Translations under genes and position numbers: made by a program | Notes under the pieces: model-generated | The model's database searches: none | The model's input: the letters and a program-made list of their open reading frames with translations, nothing else | Told to the model about the DNA's origin: nothing | Shown: piece after piece, positions 52,438-61,776 of the stretch | Numbering within the stretch: the first letter of the stretch is position 1 | Layout of the letters: each line of letters starts with the position of its first letter | From: Candidatus Accumulibacter sp. ACC003 | GTDB lineage: Bacteria; Pseudomonadota; Gammaproteobacteria; Burkholderiales; Rhodocyclaceae | Length of the DNA stretch: 64,000 bases | Direction: 5' to 3' | NCBI RefSeq assembly: GCF_907163085.1 | Contig: NZ_CAJQTX010000005.1 | Location: 62,001 to 126,000 of the forward strand

Positions 52438-53008
52438 GCTGGCGTATCCTCGGCGCTCGGCGATGCCTCGTCCGGCAACTCGCCCTCCCCCTCCAGCGCA
52501 TCCTCGGCGCCGGCAAGCGCTGTTCGAAATTGGTCACCGCGTTGCCGGATCGCAAGTGCAGCGCTGCGGAAATGTGATGCCACATGACGTTGCGCGACCA
52601 GCCGTGCTCGATGGCCCTGGCGAGATACCATTCGCGGTCCGAGCGCGTCTTCAGCTTGTCCAGCAGCGTCACCTGGTGATACCAGGGCAATTGTGCAAGC
52701 ACCTCTTGCACAAATGTCGGCTCTGGCCACGCCTCGGCGAAACTGCGCATGTAGAGCAGGTTGCGACGCGAGAACCCCTTCATGTCGGGGAAGGCGGCGG
52801 TCAGATCCTGGGCCAGCTGATCGATGACCTTCGCACCCCAGCCCTGGGCTTGCTGGCGCTCCAGGATGTCGCGACCGATATGCCAATACAGCAAAACCAA
52901 CTCGCGATTGACAGCAAGCACAGCCCTCTGCTGGACGTTCTGGACGTGCTGCTTGATAGCGGTCAGCCAGGCGGCGTAATCGCCCGGCAGCACGAGAAGG
53001 TCACGCAT
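52304..53008 (-). pseudogene. DUF1016 (YhcG-type) protein, N-terminal domain only
   Basis: From ATG 53008: MRDLLVLPGDYAAWLTAIK, VLLYWHIGRDILERQQAQGWG, FPDMKGFSRRNLLYMRSFAE, WYLARAIEHGWSRNVMWHHI match the DUF1016 N-terminal domain. After HLRSGNAVTNFEQ the expected PD-(D/E)xK nuclease half is missing and the frame runs on into basic, non-protein-like text, while a neighbouring frame gives an acidic tail (GEGELPDEASPSAEDTPA) that ends by overlapping the chimeric ORF's ATG. So the nuclease part has been deleted. Confidence 0.75.
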
Positions 53009-53171
53009 TCTGCTCACCCTTCATCTCCACGACGCTCCCGTCATCATCTCGCTCTTGATCACTGACGAGGCGGCCACCAATTAAATAATGGTTCGCGATG
53101 CCCAACGATTGCTTGGGCGCCTGCGCACGATGCACTGCGACATTGCCGATGGAGAACCGCCGCTCAGTCAT
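53001..53171 (-). CDS. Small ORF between pglX and the DUF1016 gene (56 aa)
   Basis: ATG 53171 overlaps the pglX end (gatgactga), and its stop overlaps the DUF1016 start (ATGCGTGA), so it is fully coupled. Sequence: MTERRFSIGNVAVHRAQAPK, QSLGIANHYLIGGRLVSDQ, then an acidic end. No family recognised. Confidence 0.5.
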   Translation of the reverse strand: MTERRFSIGNVAVHRAQAPKQSLGIANHYLIGGRLVSDQERDDDGSVVEMKGEQNA

Positions 53172-56100
53172 CACTCGCACCTCCCGTCACGGCCTTCACC
53201 TCTGCAAGCAGATCCCCAAACTTGCCGTAGTTCACCTTCACCCCGTCATCCAGATCGAGGGTGATGCGCATGTCAGCGTAGTGGCGGAGTTTTTCGTCGT
53301 AGGCGAGGAGTTCGACGTGTTTCCTTTTCAGCGATTCGATCTGCTTGGCGATCTTGTTGCGGGAAGCCGTTGAGCCGGCGGCGTCGCGGTCTTTTTCCAG
53401 CATTTCGATGCGCGACTGGATCTTGCCGGTGAGCGGGACGACGTATTCGGCGCGCATGCGGGCGAGCGTGCCTTCGTGGTAGCGGTGCAGGTAGAGCAGC
53501 GCCTGGAAGCCACCCTGTTTGCCGCTGGAAAAGAGCCAGTAGATGGGGCGCTTCTTGTAGGTTTGGAGGTGGTCCTTGAAGAACTTGTCGGCGAGGTAGC
53601 GGCGGATGGTCTCGATGGGGGCTTCGCTGGCCTTGGCGCCCAGATTGTCGGCGAGGAAGACCATGTTCTCGTCCAGCTTCTCGGCGCCCCAGGTCGCGAT
53701 CAGGAATTCGCGCACACGGTTGGCGGCGTCGTCCTCGAACCAGAGCTCGTCGGTGACGGGCACGATGCCGTCGGCGTCGGCGGGGAAGGTCTGGTAGCGC
53801 GTGGCGTCGAAGCCGACGTTGCCGGCGTGCGCGTAGATCAGGCCGGGTTCGTCCAGGCTGTAGCGGCCCATCATGCAGCCGATGGCATAGGAGACCAGTT
53901 CCTCCATGGTGTCCTGGCGGAAGCGGGTCCACTGCTCCTCCTCGCTGAGTTTGCCGCCGTAGCGGTAGGCGGGGTTCACCGTCAGGGTGATCTGCGACAG
54001 AGGGACGTCGGGGGTGAGCTCGTCCTGCAGGCCGTAGGCGTCGATGAAGAGGCGATTGTTCTCTTCTTCGAGACGCTTCATCTCGGCGATGGTGGCGCGG
54101 TTCTGGGTGATCCAGGCGGTGTAGCTGGATTCGAGGGTGCGGGTGGGCTCGGAGGAGGCAGCCAGGATGGGGAGAGATTGGAAATCCAAGGAGCGTTCAT
54201 AGACGTTCCAATCAATCCGGTGCCCGTACAACAGACGTTCGAAGGAGTTTTCCAGAAAACCCTGTGGTTCGAGCACTGGGAATCGGGCTATCTGACCAAC
54301 GCCAAAATGTACAGTAGGACAAAGTATCTCCAGAAATGACTTCGCTACCCGTGAATTCAAGACACAGGCCAACAGAGGAAAGGCGGCTTCCTCAAATATC
54401 ATCGGACCAGAGTCAGTCGGAATTGCACCGGCAGGCACGAACCGACATGCGAACTGCCCAATCGACACATCGTTCCAACTCAGGCCAGGACGGAAGTAGA
54501 AGCGCTCATTTCGGACGACTGAACCCCCCGTTTTTTTTATTGATGCTCCATTCGACCCCCAGTCGATTCGCAGTTCGTTGTTGCCAAACCACTTCCTGTA
54601 ATCACCGCCCTTAGCTATTTCGACCCACCTGTTTCGCTTTTCAACGTTCGCAAGTTTGTCAGAACTGACCTCCCAAAAATATCGGTAGAACAACTCTGTG
54701 CCACTACAACTAAGGCCCTTTTTGGCAGAAGCTCCGATCGAGCATCCGCTTTCGAATGCTTCGATGACCGCTGACGGAGCCCAATAAGCTACAGGTGCGC
54801 CTGGGACTCTCGCGAGCTCAGCGTTCGCAACGCAGTATCGGGGCTTAGTGTGAAAACGACGTTCCTGCTCTTCATTACTCGAAACGCTACCCGGTTTCTC
54901 GAATAGCCGAAGGAAAGAACCGCTGAGCCGGTAAGGAGCAGCTCTGCGCAGAATGAACGAGCAGCTGCCAAAGTCAGAACCCCAGATCCCTCTGCCGTTG
55001 TGTACGAGACTCGAAATCGGCGCATTATTCAAGATGGCTTTCCGAAGTTCCTCAAACGAAGAGAGGAACATCCAGTTCGGTATGGTGATCATTCCAACGT
55101 GGCCGCCCTGTTGAGCAAATTGGATGTTCCGAAGAACAAACGTGCCATAGAGATCGGCTTTACCGGCTGCGAATGCGTTATTGACAAACTCCTTGAGGAC
55201 CATGCAGTAAGCCTTGCTACCCATATACGGCGGATTCGCTACCGCCGCGTCGTACTGTGCGGCAAGCAACTCGGCCTGCTGCACCAGCGGCCCCAAGGGC
55301 TTCAGCGCATCCGACACAAACAGGTCCTGGCTACTCGCCGCACTCAGCTTCTTCAACGCCGATAACTTGTCCGCCAGCCCCTCCGGAACCTGAATCAACG
55401 ACCCAAACGTCGTCGCGTGCTCGAACAACCGCTTCAGCTCATTGAGGTCGCCCGGCTTCAGCCCGTAGTCCGAAAGTTCCACCCCCTTCGCCAAACCCTC
55501 CGCATCGAAGCCCGCGCTATCCACCAGCGACATCACATTGGGCTTCACCCCGCGCTCAAACAGCCACCGGTCATCCGCCCGCCCCTTCATCATCAGCGCG
55601 AAGCCCGTCAGCTGTGCCGCGCGCTCGTCGATGTCGAGGCCGTAGAGATTCTTCTCGAGGATCAGCTGCGCCACATCGCGTTGCCGATAACCGCGCTCCA
55701 GGTAGATGGCCTTGAAGAGTTCATAGGCCTCCACCAGAATGTGCCCCGAGCCACACGCCGGGTCGATGAGCGTCAGCTCCTCGGGGTTGAGCTGGCTCGG
55801 CGTGATGGCCGCGAGCTGCGCCTTGACCTCGTCGGTCTGCTCGGCGGGCTCGATGTAATAGTCCATCTGCGCTTTGAGCGGCGAGTCGGGATACGTCGCC
55901 AGCCACTGCGCGCCCAGCGAGTTCTGGACCATGTACTTGACGATCCAGTTGGGCGTGAACAGCTGTGTCGCCGCCGGAATGTCTTCCGACTTCACGACCT
56001 TGCCGATAACCTGGTCCTTCTTCTCCGAAATGTAGAACTGGTAGAGCCAGCCGATGATCTCGATGTCGGACCAGTCGGCTTCCGGTATCTCGTCGACCAG

Positions 56101-56688
56101 CGAAGCGATCAGTGAATCGCTGCGGATGAGCTTATCGGGCAGCAACAGCTCGGATTCGTCGTCGATGCGCTCGAAGAGGAAGGGCATCGCGCTGGCGAGC
56201 GCGTTGCACTGCGCTACCAGCAGGAGTCGATAGAGTTCGCCGTCCTTGTCGCCAGCAAGCCTGAGGTCGGCGATCTGGGCGGCGTTCAGGCCCGGTAGGA
56301 CGCCGACGAGTTCGCTGGCGTGGGCGAGGATTTCGGGCAAACCGCCCTCCCGGCTCGACAGCGCCCGGTAGCCGTGATCCAGATAGTCGTGAATCTCCAT
56401 GTAGCGCAGCGCAGCAAAACGGTTGAACCAGGTGTAGGCCACCGCCTCGATCGTGTGCGCAAAGCCGTCCTCCTTGATGCGCTGAATCAGGCGTTCACGC
56501 TGCTGATGCACCTTGGCGGGCCACGCCTGCCCGGCGATGACGACGATGTCGCCCTTTTGCTCGCTGGGGGCGATGTCGAGCTTGCCGCCTTTTACTGATA
56601 GTCCGAGCTGGTTGGCGCGGGCCTGAACGGCGGCGATGAAATCTCTGCGGGCTTGCGGGGCGTAGGACTTGAGCTTGGCGGTGTTCAT
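53164..56688 (-). CDS. pglX: PglX, BREX adenine-specific DNA methyltransferase
   Basis: 1174 residues. Methylates host DNA (N6-adenine) at the BREX site and is required for exclusion of phage. SAM motif I LIDPACGSGHILVEAYELF (about 310), catalytic motif IV VANPPYMGSKAY (about 485), target-recognition region after about 700, and a C-terminal coiled-coil (LEEENNRLFIDAY; IQSRIEMLEKDRDAAG). ATG 56688, 9 bases after the brxC stop, with aagaag ahead. Full length for the family, no frameshift. Confidence 0.95.
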   Translation of the reverse strand: MNTAKLKSYAPQARRDFIAAVQARANQLGLSVKGGKLDIAPSEQKGDIVVIAGQAWPAKVHQQRERLIQRIKEDGFAHTIEAVAYTWFNRFAALRYMEIHDYLDHGYRALSSREGGLPEILAHASELVGVLPGLNAAQIADLRLAGDKDGELYRLLLVAQCNALASAMPFLFERIDDESELLLPDKLIRSDSLIASLVDEIPEADWSDIEIIGWLYQFYISEKKDQVIGKVVKSEDIPAATQLFTPNWIVKYMVQNSLGAQWLATYPDSPLKAQMDYYIEPAEQTDEVKAQLAAITPSQLNPEELTLIDPACGSGHILVEAYELFKAIYLERGYRQRDVAQLILEKNLYGLDIDERAAQLTGFALMMKGRADDRWLFERGVKPNVMSLVDSAGFDAEGLAKGVELSDYGLKPGDLNELKRLFEHATTFGSLIQVPEGLADKLSALKKLSAASSQDLFVSDALKPLGPLVQQAELLAAQYDAAVANPPYMGSKAYCMVLKEFVNNAFAAGKADLYGTFVLRNIQFAQQGGHVGMITIPNWMFLSSFEELRKAILNNAPISSLVHNGRGIWGSDFGSCSFILRRAAPYRLSGSFLRLFEKPGSVSSNEEQERRFHTKPRYCVANAELARVPGAPVAYWAPSAVIEAFESGCSIGASAKKGLSCSGTELFYRYFWEVSSDKLANVEKRNRWVEIAKGGDYRKWFGNNELRIDWGSNGASIKKTGGSVVRNERFYFRPGLSWNDVSIGQFACRFVPAGAIPTDSGPMIFEEAAFPLLACVLNSRVAKSFLEILCPTVHFGVGQIARFPVLEPQGFLENSFERLLYGHRIDWNVYERSLDFQSLPILAASSEPTRTLESSYTAWITQNRATIAEMKRLEEENNRLFIDAYGLQDELTPDVPLSQITLTVNPAYRYGGKLSEEEQWTRFRQDTMEELVSYAIGCMMGRYSLDEPGLIYAHAGNVGFDATRYQTFPADADGIVPVTDELWFEDDAANRVREFLIATWGAEKLDENMVFLADNLGAKASEAPIETIRRYLADKFFKDHLQTYKKRPIYWLFSSGKQGGFQALLYLHRYHEGTLARMRAEYVVPLTGKIQSRIEMLEKDRDAAGSTASRNKIAKQIESLKRKHVELLAYDEKLRHYADMRITLDLDDGVKVNYGKFGDLLAEVKAVTGGASDD

Positions 56689-56697
56689 GGTTTCTTC

Positions 56698-59600
56698 TTA
56701 TTGGATGCGGGCACGCTTGCCGGAATGAATGGTTTCGAGCAGCTCGGCCTTGAGTCTGGCCACGTAGGCTTCGACTTCGGCCTCGGTTTCCAGATAGATC
56801 GACGGCGACAGGTCGGCGGCGCGGATCACCTTGGAGGGTTTGGGCGCTGCGCTGCTGGCACCGGTCGTCAAGACTGTTTTCGTCGTCGCGCCTCCGGGAT
56901 CCTCCACTGCATTTGCCGGCTTGTGACTGGCCGATTCGATGATCAGCATCGCATCGTCGAGCAGATTGCCGCCCTGGTTCTGAAAGTAGAAGATCTTCGG
57001 AATGCTGGACAGCGCGGCGATCTTCGTCTTCAACTCCTGCAAAGGCAGCAAAGCCGTGTTACGCAGAGCCGCTGCTGCCTGAACCTGATCGAGAGATTTC
57101 ATGACCTCGCCGATCCTGGCATCGATCGAGTTGAGGGCGCGTTCGCGCCGCTGCTGCGCCGCTGCTTCGTTGGCAGCCTCGACGGTCCTGATCAGCGCCT
57201 CGACCCTCGGGATCTGGCCGTAGGGCGTCGGGTTGTCGCGTATCGACTCCAGCTCGGCCAGTGCGGTGGCGACGGCAGGAAGCTTGAGCAGGACGTCCCG
57301 GTTTTCCGCAAAGCCGGTCAGCGCGTCGAGCAGCTTGCGCCAGGTAGGCAGCTGCGTTTTGTAGAAGCTGACGACATCATGGATATCGTCGCTGGTGTCC
57401 AGCCAGTCGTTTTTCGCGCTCAGCAGGGTCTCGATGAACTCGAAGGCATCACGGATCGCGAGTTGCTTGCCGATGCGGGTGCTGGCCTCGTCGATCACGG
57501 CCTTGCCAGGATGGTGCTTGATTGCGGCGGTCTGCATGTAGCCCTTGAGGTCGGGCTGCCAGTCGCCGAGGGCGGCACGATAATCAGCCACCAGCCCGTC
57601 CGCGTCTTCGCGGGAGATCTTCGCAAACATGTCCTTGTAGAGATCCCGCGCCCGTTTGAGAGACTCGGGCTGCGGTATTTTCTTCTTGAGAATCGAGACC
57701 TGCTTGAAACGGACCGACTTGGTCAAGGGATCGCCGGCCCTCTTCGGGTCGAGATCGGCGCCCTCGCACATCAGCTTTATTTCGCCGGCCATGAACAGCC
57801 GGGCGACCAGCAGCACCACTTCCCACTCCGGCTTCCAGCCCCAGGGGATGCCGGTAAAGCGATCGACGACGTCGGACAGCAGCACACGCTCGGCGCTGGC
57901 CTTGAGGTGCAGGTAATCGCGCAGCTCCTTGATCGCGAGGTGGTTGCCTTCTTCGCCGTCGAGGCCGAGCCCCTGCTGGCCGATGGTGTCGGCGGCCAGC
58001 ACGGCCTTGATCTCGGCGATGGGGTCAGCCTGACGCTGCTTGAGGTAGGAGAGCTTGGTGTAGGTGTTGGTGATCAGGTAGTTGAGCAGCTGGTCGAGCA
58101 GCGTGCCCGGGCTCGCGGCCTTGAGCTGCAGTTTCTGGCCGAGCGCATAGACGTCGCCGGTGACCATGAGATCAGCCAGCTGGGAGACGATGCGGCCACG
58201 GCGTTCGCGGTTCTCGTCCTTGCGGTCGGAGAGGATGCGCTTGAGCGAGGCGGCAGCCATGCTGGCCTTGGGGCTGTCGATGTACTTTTCGATTTGCAGG
58301 TAGAGGCTCAGCTCGATGTCGAGCCGATCGCCTTCGGCGGTGCGAAGCAGCGCCCGACCGCCCGATTCCGAGCTACGCAGGATGCATCGGGCTTCGCTGA
58401 GCAGTTCGTAGTCGTCGCCGAGCGGCGTGGCGATTTCAAGGCTGAGCGGGTGGCTGGCGTTCTTCCAGGGGGCGCCGTCGAGCAGCCGGTTGAATTCGTA
58501 GTCGGCCCTGGTCTCCCGGTGACGCACCCTGGTCTGCCCGCCGAGGATGTCGTCGTAGAGCAGTTCGCTGAGCAGCCGCCATTTTTCGTTGGCCGATACT
58601 TCGACGTGGCCGATCTCGCGGGCGACGTCGCGTTCTTCGTTGGTGAGAAAGAACCACAGGTCGCCATTGCGGCTGATCAGTCGCTGCTTTTCAAGGCGGG
58701 CGAGACTTTCCTGGATGCGCCGCTTGAGCGCCAGCTTGTCGGCGTCGATTTCATTGACGCAAAGCGTCGCCAGGTTGTCGATGTTCGGCTTGACGATGTC
58801 CGGGATGTAACGAATCAGGAACATCGCTTTGAGAAGCTGGGCGTCGTCGGGCTCGAGCGCGGCGTTGCCCGGCGCTTCGTCGATCGAGCGCTTGGCCGTG
58901 GTGTCGATGAAGCTCTCGATCGACGGATAGAAGTCGTAGAGCGGGACCAGCGCATCGATCCCCCGCTCGGCATTGCGAACGGCGGCCGACTGGAAGGCGT
59001 CGAGCAGCGAGCGCTCGCCTTTCGAGAGGTGCTTGCCGGTAGCACCGACCTTGCGGATCGATTCGAAGATCTTCTGGAGCAGCGTGAACTGATACGGGGC
59101 GAACGGGTAACAGGCGACGAACTCGGCCGAATCCTTGTAGCTCTTCATGGTCACCGAGTTGCCGACGAAGGCCAGCTGGTTGTTGATGATGTCGCCCTTC
59201 TTTTCGAAACGGTCGCGCAGGGCGACATGAGCGGCCTCGGTCTTGGCCAGGAGACGCTCGCCGATGACCTCGTCGGTGTTGGAACTGGCCAGCGACAGAC
59301 GCGTGTGGAAGCGCCCCTGAATCTTGGAAAAGTCCTGCGACCTGGCCTTGTTGGCTTCGCCGATGGCCGCGTCGATATCTTCCTGGCTGGTCACGATGAC
59401 CCACGCCCGGCCCTGGCACAGCGTCCCCAATTGCTCGGCAATGGTCTGCAAGGTCAGCATCAGCTGCGTGTTGTCGCCGATGAACTGGCCGACTTCATCG
59501 ACCAGGAAAACGATTCGGTGTCCCGCCGGCTTGCTGCCGAGATAGTCACGAATCATCCGGGCGAGCCCCTCGATATTGATTCGGTAGGTCTCGCGCGCGT

Positions 59601-60312
59601 TGTCGAACCAGGCGGCGGCGGATTCCTCGCTTTGCTTGAGCGCCCTGGCCAGGGCATACACGACGTCGTCGCGCAGGAAATCGACGGCGTCGCGTTCTGC
59701 GCCCCAGGGCGAACCATTCTTCTCGGCAAAGGCGGCCTTGAACGCTTCGTAGGCGCCCTTGCTGACCAGATGGCGCTCCATTTCAGCGACATGCGGCGCG
59801 TCGCCGCTGTAGCCGAGCTTCTCGTTGAAGACGCGCAGGAAGACCTGCACGATGACATCGCGATCATCCTTGCTGTCGGCCTTGGCGTCGATGTTGAAGA
59901 GGATGACATCGGAGCTGCCGCGCACCGCACGCTGGACGTCAGCGAGCAGCATGGCGTCCTTGATCTTGTGTTCGTCGAAGAACGCTGCGGCGCGCTTGCT
60001 CGTGCCGTTCGCCGGGTTGACCGCTTCGATGTCCTCCAGCAGGTAGGACAGGATCTTGATGAAGTGCGACTTGCCGGAACCGAAGAAACCCGAGACCCAG
60101 ACGGCCATGCGCGCCGAGAGTACCGGGTCATGTGGATTGTCGGCGGCCGCCAGGAAGGCGTCGAAGAAGCGGCGGAAGTATTCGGTGAGCTGCTTGGTGA
60201 CCACATACTCGTCGAGTTCCTGCCAGACGCTCTCGGCGTCGCGCTGATCGGCCTTGACCACGCCATTGATCGGACGGTCGATCGGCTTCCTGAAGAGATC
60301 CCTGATTTTCAT
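56698..60312 (-). CDS. brxC: BrxC, large BREX P-loop ATPase
   Basis: 1204 residues from ATG 60312 (MKIRDLFRKPIDRPINGVVK), where BrxC/PglY proteins normally begin; an in-frame ATG at 60375 adds 21 residues and would overlap brxB. Walker A VSGFFGSGKSHFIKIL (about 75), Sensor-like IVFLVDEVGQFIGDNTQLML (Walker B about 265), long helical C-terminal half. DUF6079-type. ATP hydrolysis in the BREX complex. 25 bases after the brxB stop. Confidence 0.94.
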   Translation of the reverse strand: MKIRDLFRKPIDRPINGVVKADQRDAESVWQELDEYVVTKQLTEYFRRFFDAFLAAADNPHDPVLSARMAVWVSGFFGSGKSHFIKILSYLLEDIEAVNPANGTSKRAAAFFDEHKIKDAMLLADVQRAVRGSSDVILFNIDAKADSKDDRDVIVQVFLRVFNEKLGYSGDAPHVAEMERHLVSKGAYEAFKAAFAEKNGSPWGAERDAVDFLRDDVVYALARALKQSEESAAAWFDNARETYRINIEGLARMIRDYLGSKPAGHRIVFLVDEVGQFIGDNTQLMLTLQTIAEQLGTLCQGRAWVIVTSQEDIDAAIGEANKARSQDFSKIQGRFHTRLSLASSNTDEVIGERLLAKTEAAHVALRDRFEKKGDIINNQLAFVGNSVTMKSYKDSAEFVACYPFAPYQFTLLQKIFESIRKVGATGKHLSKGERSLLDAFQSAAVRNAERGIDALVPLYDFYPSIESFIDTTAKRSIDEAPGNAALEPDDAQLLKAMFLIRYIPDIVKPNIDNLATLCVNEIDADKLALKRRIQESLARLEKQRLISRNGDLWFFLTNEERDVAREIGHVEVSANEKWRLLSELLYDDILGGQTRVRHRETRADYEFNRLLDGAPWKNASHPLSLEIATPLGDDYELLSEARCILRSSESGGRALLRTAEGDRLDIELSLYLQIEKYIDSPKASMAAASLKRILSDRKDENRERRGRIVSQLADLMVTGDVYALGQKLQLKAASPGTLLDQLLNYLITNTYTKLSYLKQRQADPIAEIKAVLAADTIGQQGLGLDGEEGNHLAIKELRDYLHLKASAERVLLSDVVDRFTGIPWGWKPEWEVVLLVARLFMAGEIKLMCEGADLDPKRAGDPLTKSVRFKQVSILKKKIPQPESLKRARDLYKDMFAKISREDADGLVADYRAALGDWQPDLKGYMQTAAIKHHPGKAVIDEASTRIGKQLAIRDAFEFIETLLSAKNDWLDTSDDIHDVVSFYKTQLPTWRKLLDALTGFAENRDVLLKLPAVATALAELESIRDNPTPYGQIPRVEALIRTVEAANEAAAQQRRERALNSIDARIGEVMKSLDQVQAAAALRNTALLPLQELKTKIAALSSIPKIFYFQNQGGNLLDDAMLIIESASHKPANAVEDPGGATTKTVLTTGASSAAPKPSKVIRAADLSPSIYLETEAEVEAYVARLKAELLETIHSGKRARIQ

Positions 60313-60337
60313 TGTGGGTTGTTCCGGCGAGAGTGTT

Positions 60338-60916
60338 TCAGGAGACGAGACGGAAGGCTCGGTAGTAGTGGTCATCTTTCAAGCGGCTGAAGAGCCGCAA
60401 GGAATAGCCGTCGTACTTTCCCGGATAGAACAACACCAGCGGCTTGTCCTGCATGTGGGCATGCAGCGCCGAGAGCAGCGTGTGCGTGCGGAGCATGGGA
60501 TAGACCGCACCGACGTTCCAGAGAATAAACATGTCGAGCGCGGCGATGTCGTGCTGGGCCACCAGCCGTTCGGCGAGTTTGTCTTCCTTGAGGACTCGGC
60601 GCAGCGACTCGAGCGTCCTGGCATCACCTTGCGTGCGCTGCATCGCGATGGCCTTGTCGAGCAGCTTGCGCTCTTCCAGCACGCCGATCACGAGCTCAAA
60701 GAGATTGACTGCGGCAACCCTGATCGCCGGCTGCTGCCGGGCCAGAGCCGGCAGCACGGTATCCTGGAGGAAAGTCCGCACGGCGATCTCGTCCTCGGGC
60801 GGATAGTCGAAGATCCAGAAACCGATCTCGCCGCCGGAACCTCGATTGGCCAACACGTCGGGAGAAGTCAGTCTCGGCAGGATCTGATTGAGCCGCTCGT
60901 CGAGGTCGTGCTTCAT
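60338..60916 (-). CDS. brxB: BrxB (DUF1788)
   Basis: 192 residues: RLTSPDVLANRGSGGEIGFW, IFDYPPEDEIAVRTFL, IVLWNVG-like ALDMFILWNVGAVYPMLRTH and VLFYPGKYDGYSLRLF are the DUF1788 core. Start overlaps brxA stop (ATGA). Role in BREX not enzymatically defined; essential in type 1 systems. Confidence 0.94.
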   Translation of the reverse strand: MKHDLDERLNQILPRLTSPDVLANRGSGGEIGFWIFDYPPEDEIAVRTFLQDTVLPALARQQPAIRVAAVNLFELVIGVLEERKLLDKAIAMQRTQGDARTLESLRRVLKEDKLAERLVAQHDIAALDMFILWNVGAVYPMLRTHTLLSALHAHMQDKPLVLFYPGKYDGYSLRLFSRLKDDHYYRAFRLVS

Positions 60917-61509
60917 CTGCTCATGTCCATGATTGCCAGCACCGAGGTGTCACCGTGGCGTTTTAGGTAGCTCACGACATCGGGGTGTAGGTGCGGTGGC
61001 GTGAGCCGCAGGGTCCTGGTGGAGTCGAGATAGTGAGCTTCGGCGAGAACACGGATGATGACCTGCAGTACCTTGGCTTTGGTCGAAGCGCTGAGCTTGC
61101 CAAGTTCGGGATCACGCTGTACGCATTCCGCCAGGAAGCCTTCCCAATCCTTGGCGGGAGACAGCTGCAGCTCCAGCCGGCGAAGCTTTCCCGCATACAC
61201 GTCACGGACGAAGTCGGCGAAGATCCGGCTGTGCTTGATGACTGCCGCGAACAATAACTGCGTCACAACCTCGTGCGCAGCGCTGGCCATCAGCTGCAAG
61301 CCCTCCTCCTCCAGCGTCGCGAGGCGTTTGCGGATCAACTGAGCCTGGCGGCGGGCCGTCGCCGGCGTCTTCTTCTGTAGCAGGTTGTCGAGCTTGAGGG
61401 CAGCGAACCACTGCTCGCGGGAGGGACGGGTGAGGAGCAAACGAGCGAGCGTCCGGGTTTCGGGCAACATCAGGGAACCTGCCGAGATTTCCGCATTGTA
61501 GATTCCCAT
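60913..61509 (-). CDS. brxA: BrxA (DUF1819)
   Basis: 198 residues from ATG 61509 (MGIYNAEISAGSLMLPETR), preceded by ggaaat; upstream in-frame ATGs (61557, 61572) would add residues not typical for BrxA. DUF1819 pattern: LARLLLTRPSREQWFAALK, VTQLLFAAVIKHSRIFADFV, ECVQRDPELGKLSASTKAKV. A small DNA-binding protein opening the BREX operon. Confidence 0.92.
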   Translation of the reverse strand: MGIYNAEISAGSLMLPETRTLARLLLTRPSREQWFAALKLDNLLQKKTPATARRQAQLIRKRLATLEEEGLQLMASAAHEVVTQLLFAAVIKHSRIFADFVRDVYAGKLRRLELQLSPAKDWEGFLAECVQRDPELGKLSASTKAKVLQVIIRVLAEAHYLDSTRTLRLTPPHLHPDVVSYLKRHGDTSVLAIMDMSR

Positions 61510-61776
61510 CAGATTTCCATTCGGCAGGCCCCTCAGCCCAAATAATGGTTCTTGCATAGCCTGACTCGGCATTGTACGGGAAGCGACCGAGCCACCGCGT
61601 AAGCGATGAGCCAAGTATGTCAGGCGTAGGCTCGGTGGCCGACATCTGGCTGTTTCAAGCTGTCTGACTACCCGCTTGGGCCACAGGTCGCCTTGAGCTC
61701 CGATAGTTCTTTTTTCCCGTATGAATCTCAAATTCGGCTACGCTTTCTATTCGCCAATCTATTCACGGACGTATTC
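61510..61776. promoter_or_regulatory. Divergent promoter region of BREX and the HipA-like gene
   Basis: 267 bases between two divergent starts; must hold the BREX promoter. No WYL-type regulator (BrxR) gene is next to it. No unambiguous -35/-10 was identified. Confidence 0.5.

Noticed and set aside
56653..60390. 1245-aa open frame antisense to brxC
   Set aside because: Caused by high third-position GC of brxC; composition (VGDQVVEQLVEQRA...) is that of an antisense shadow.
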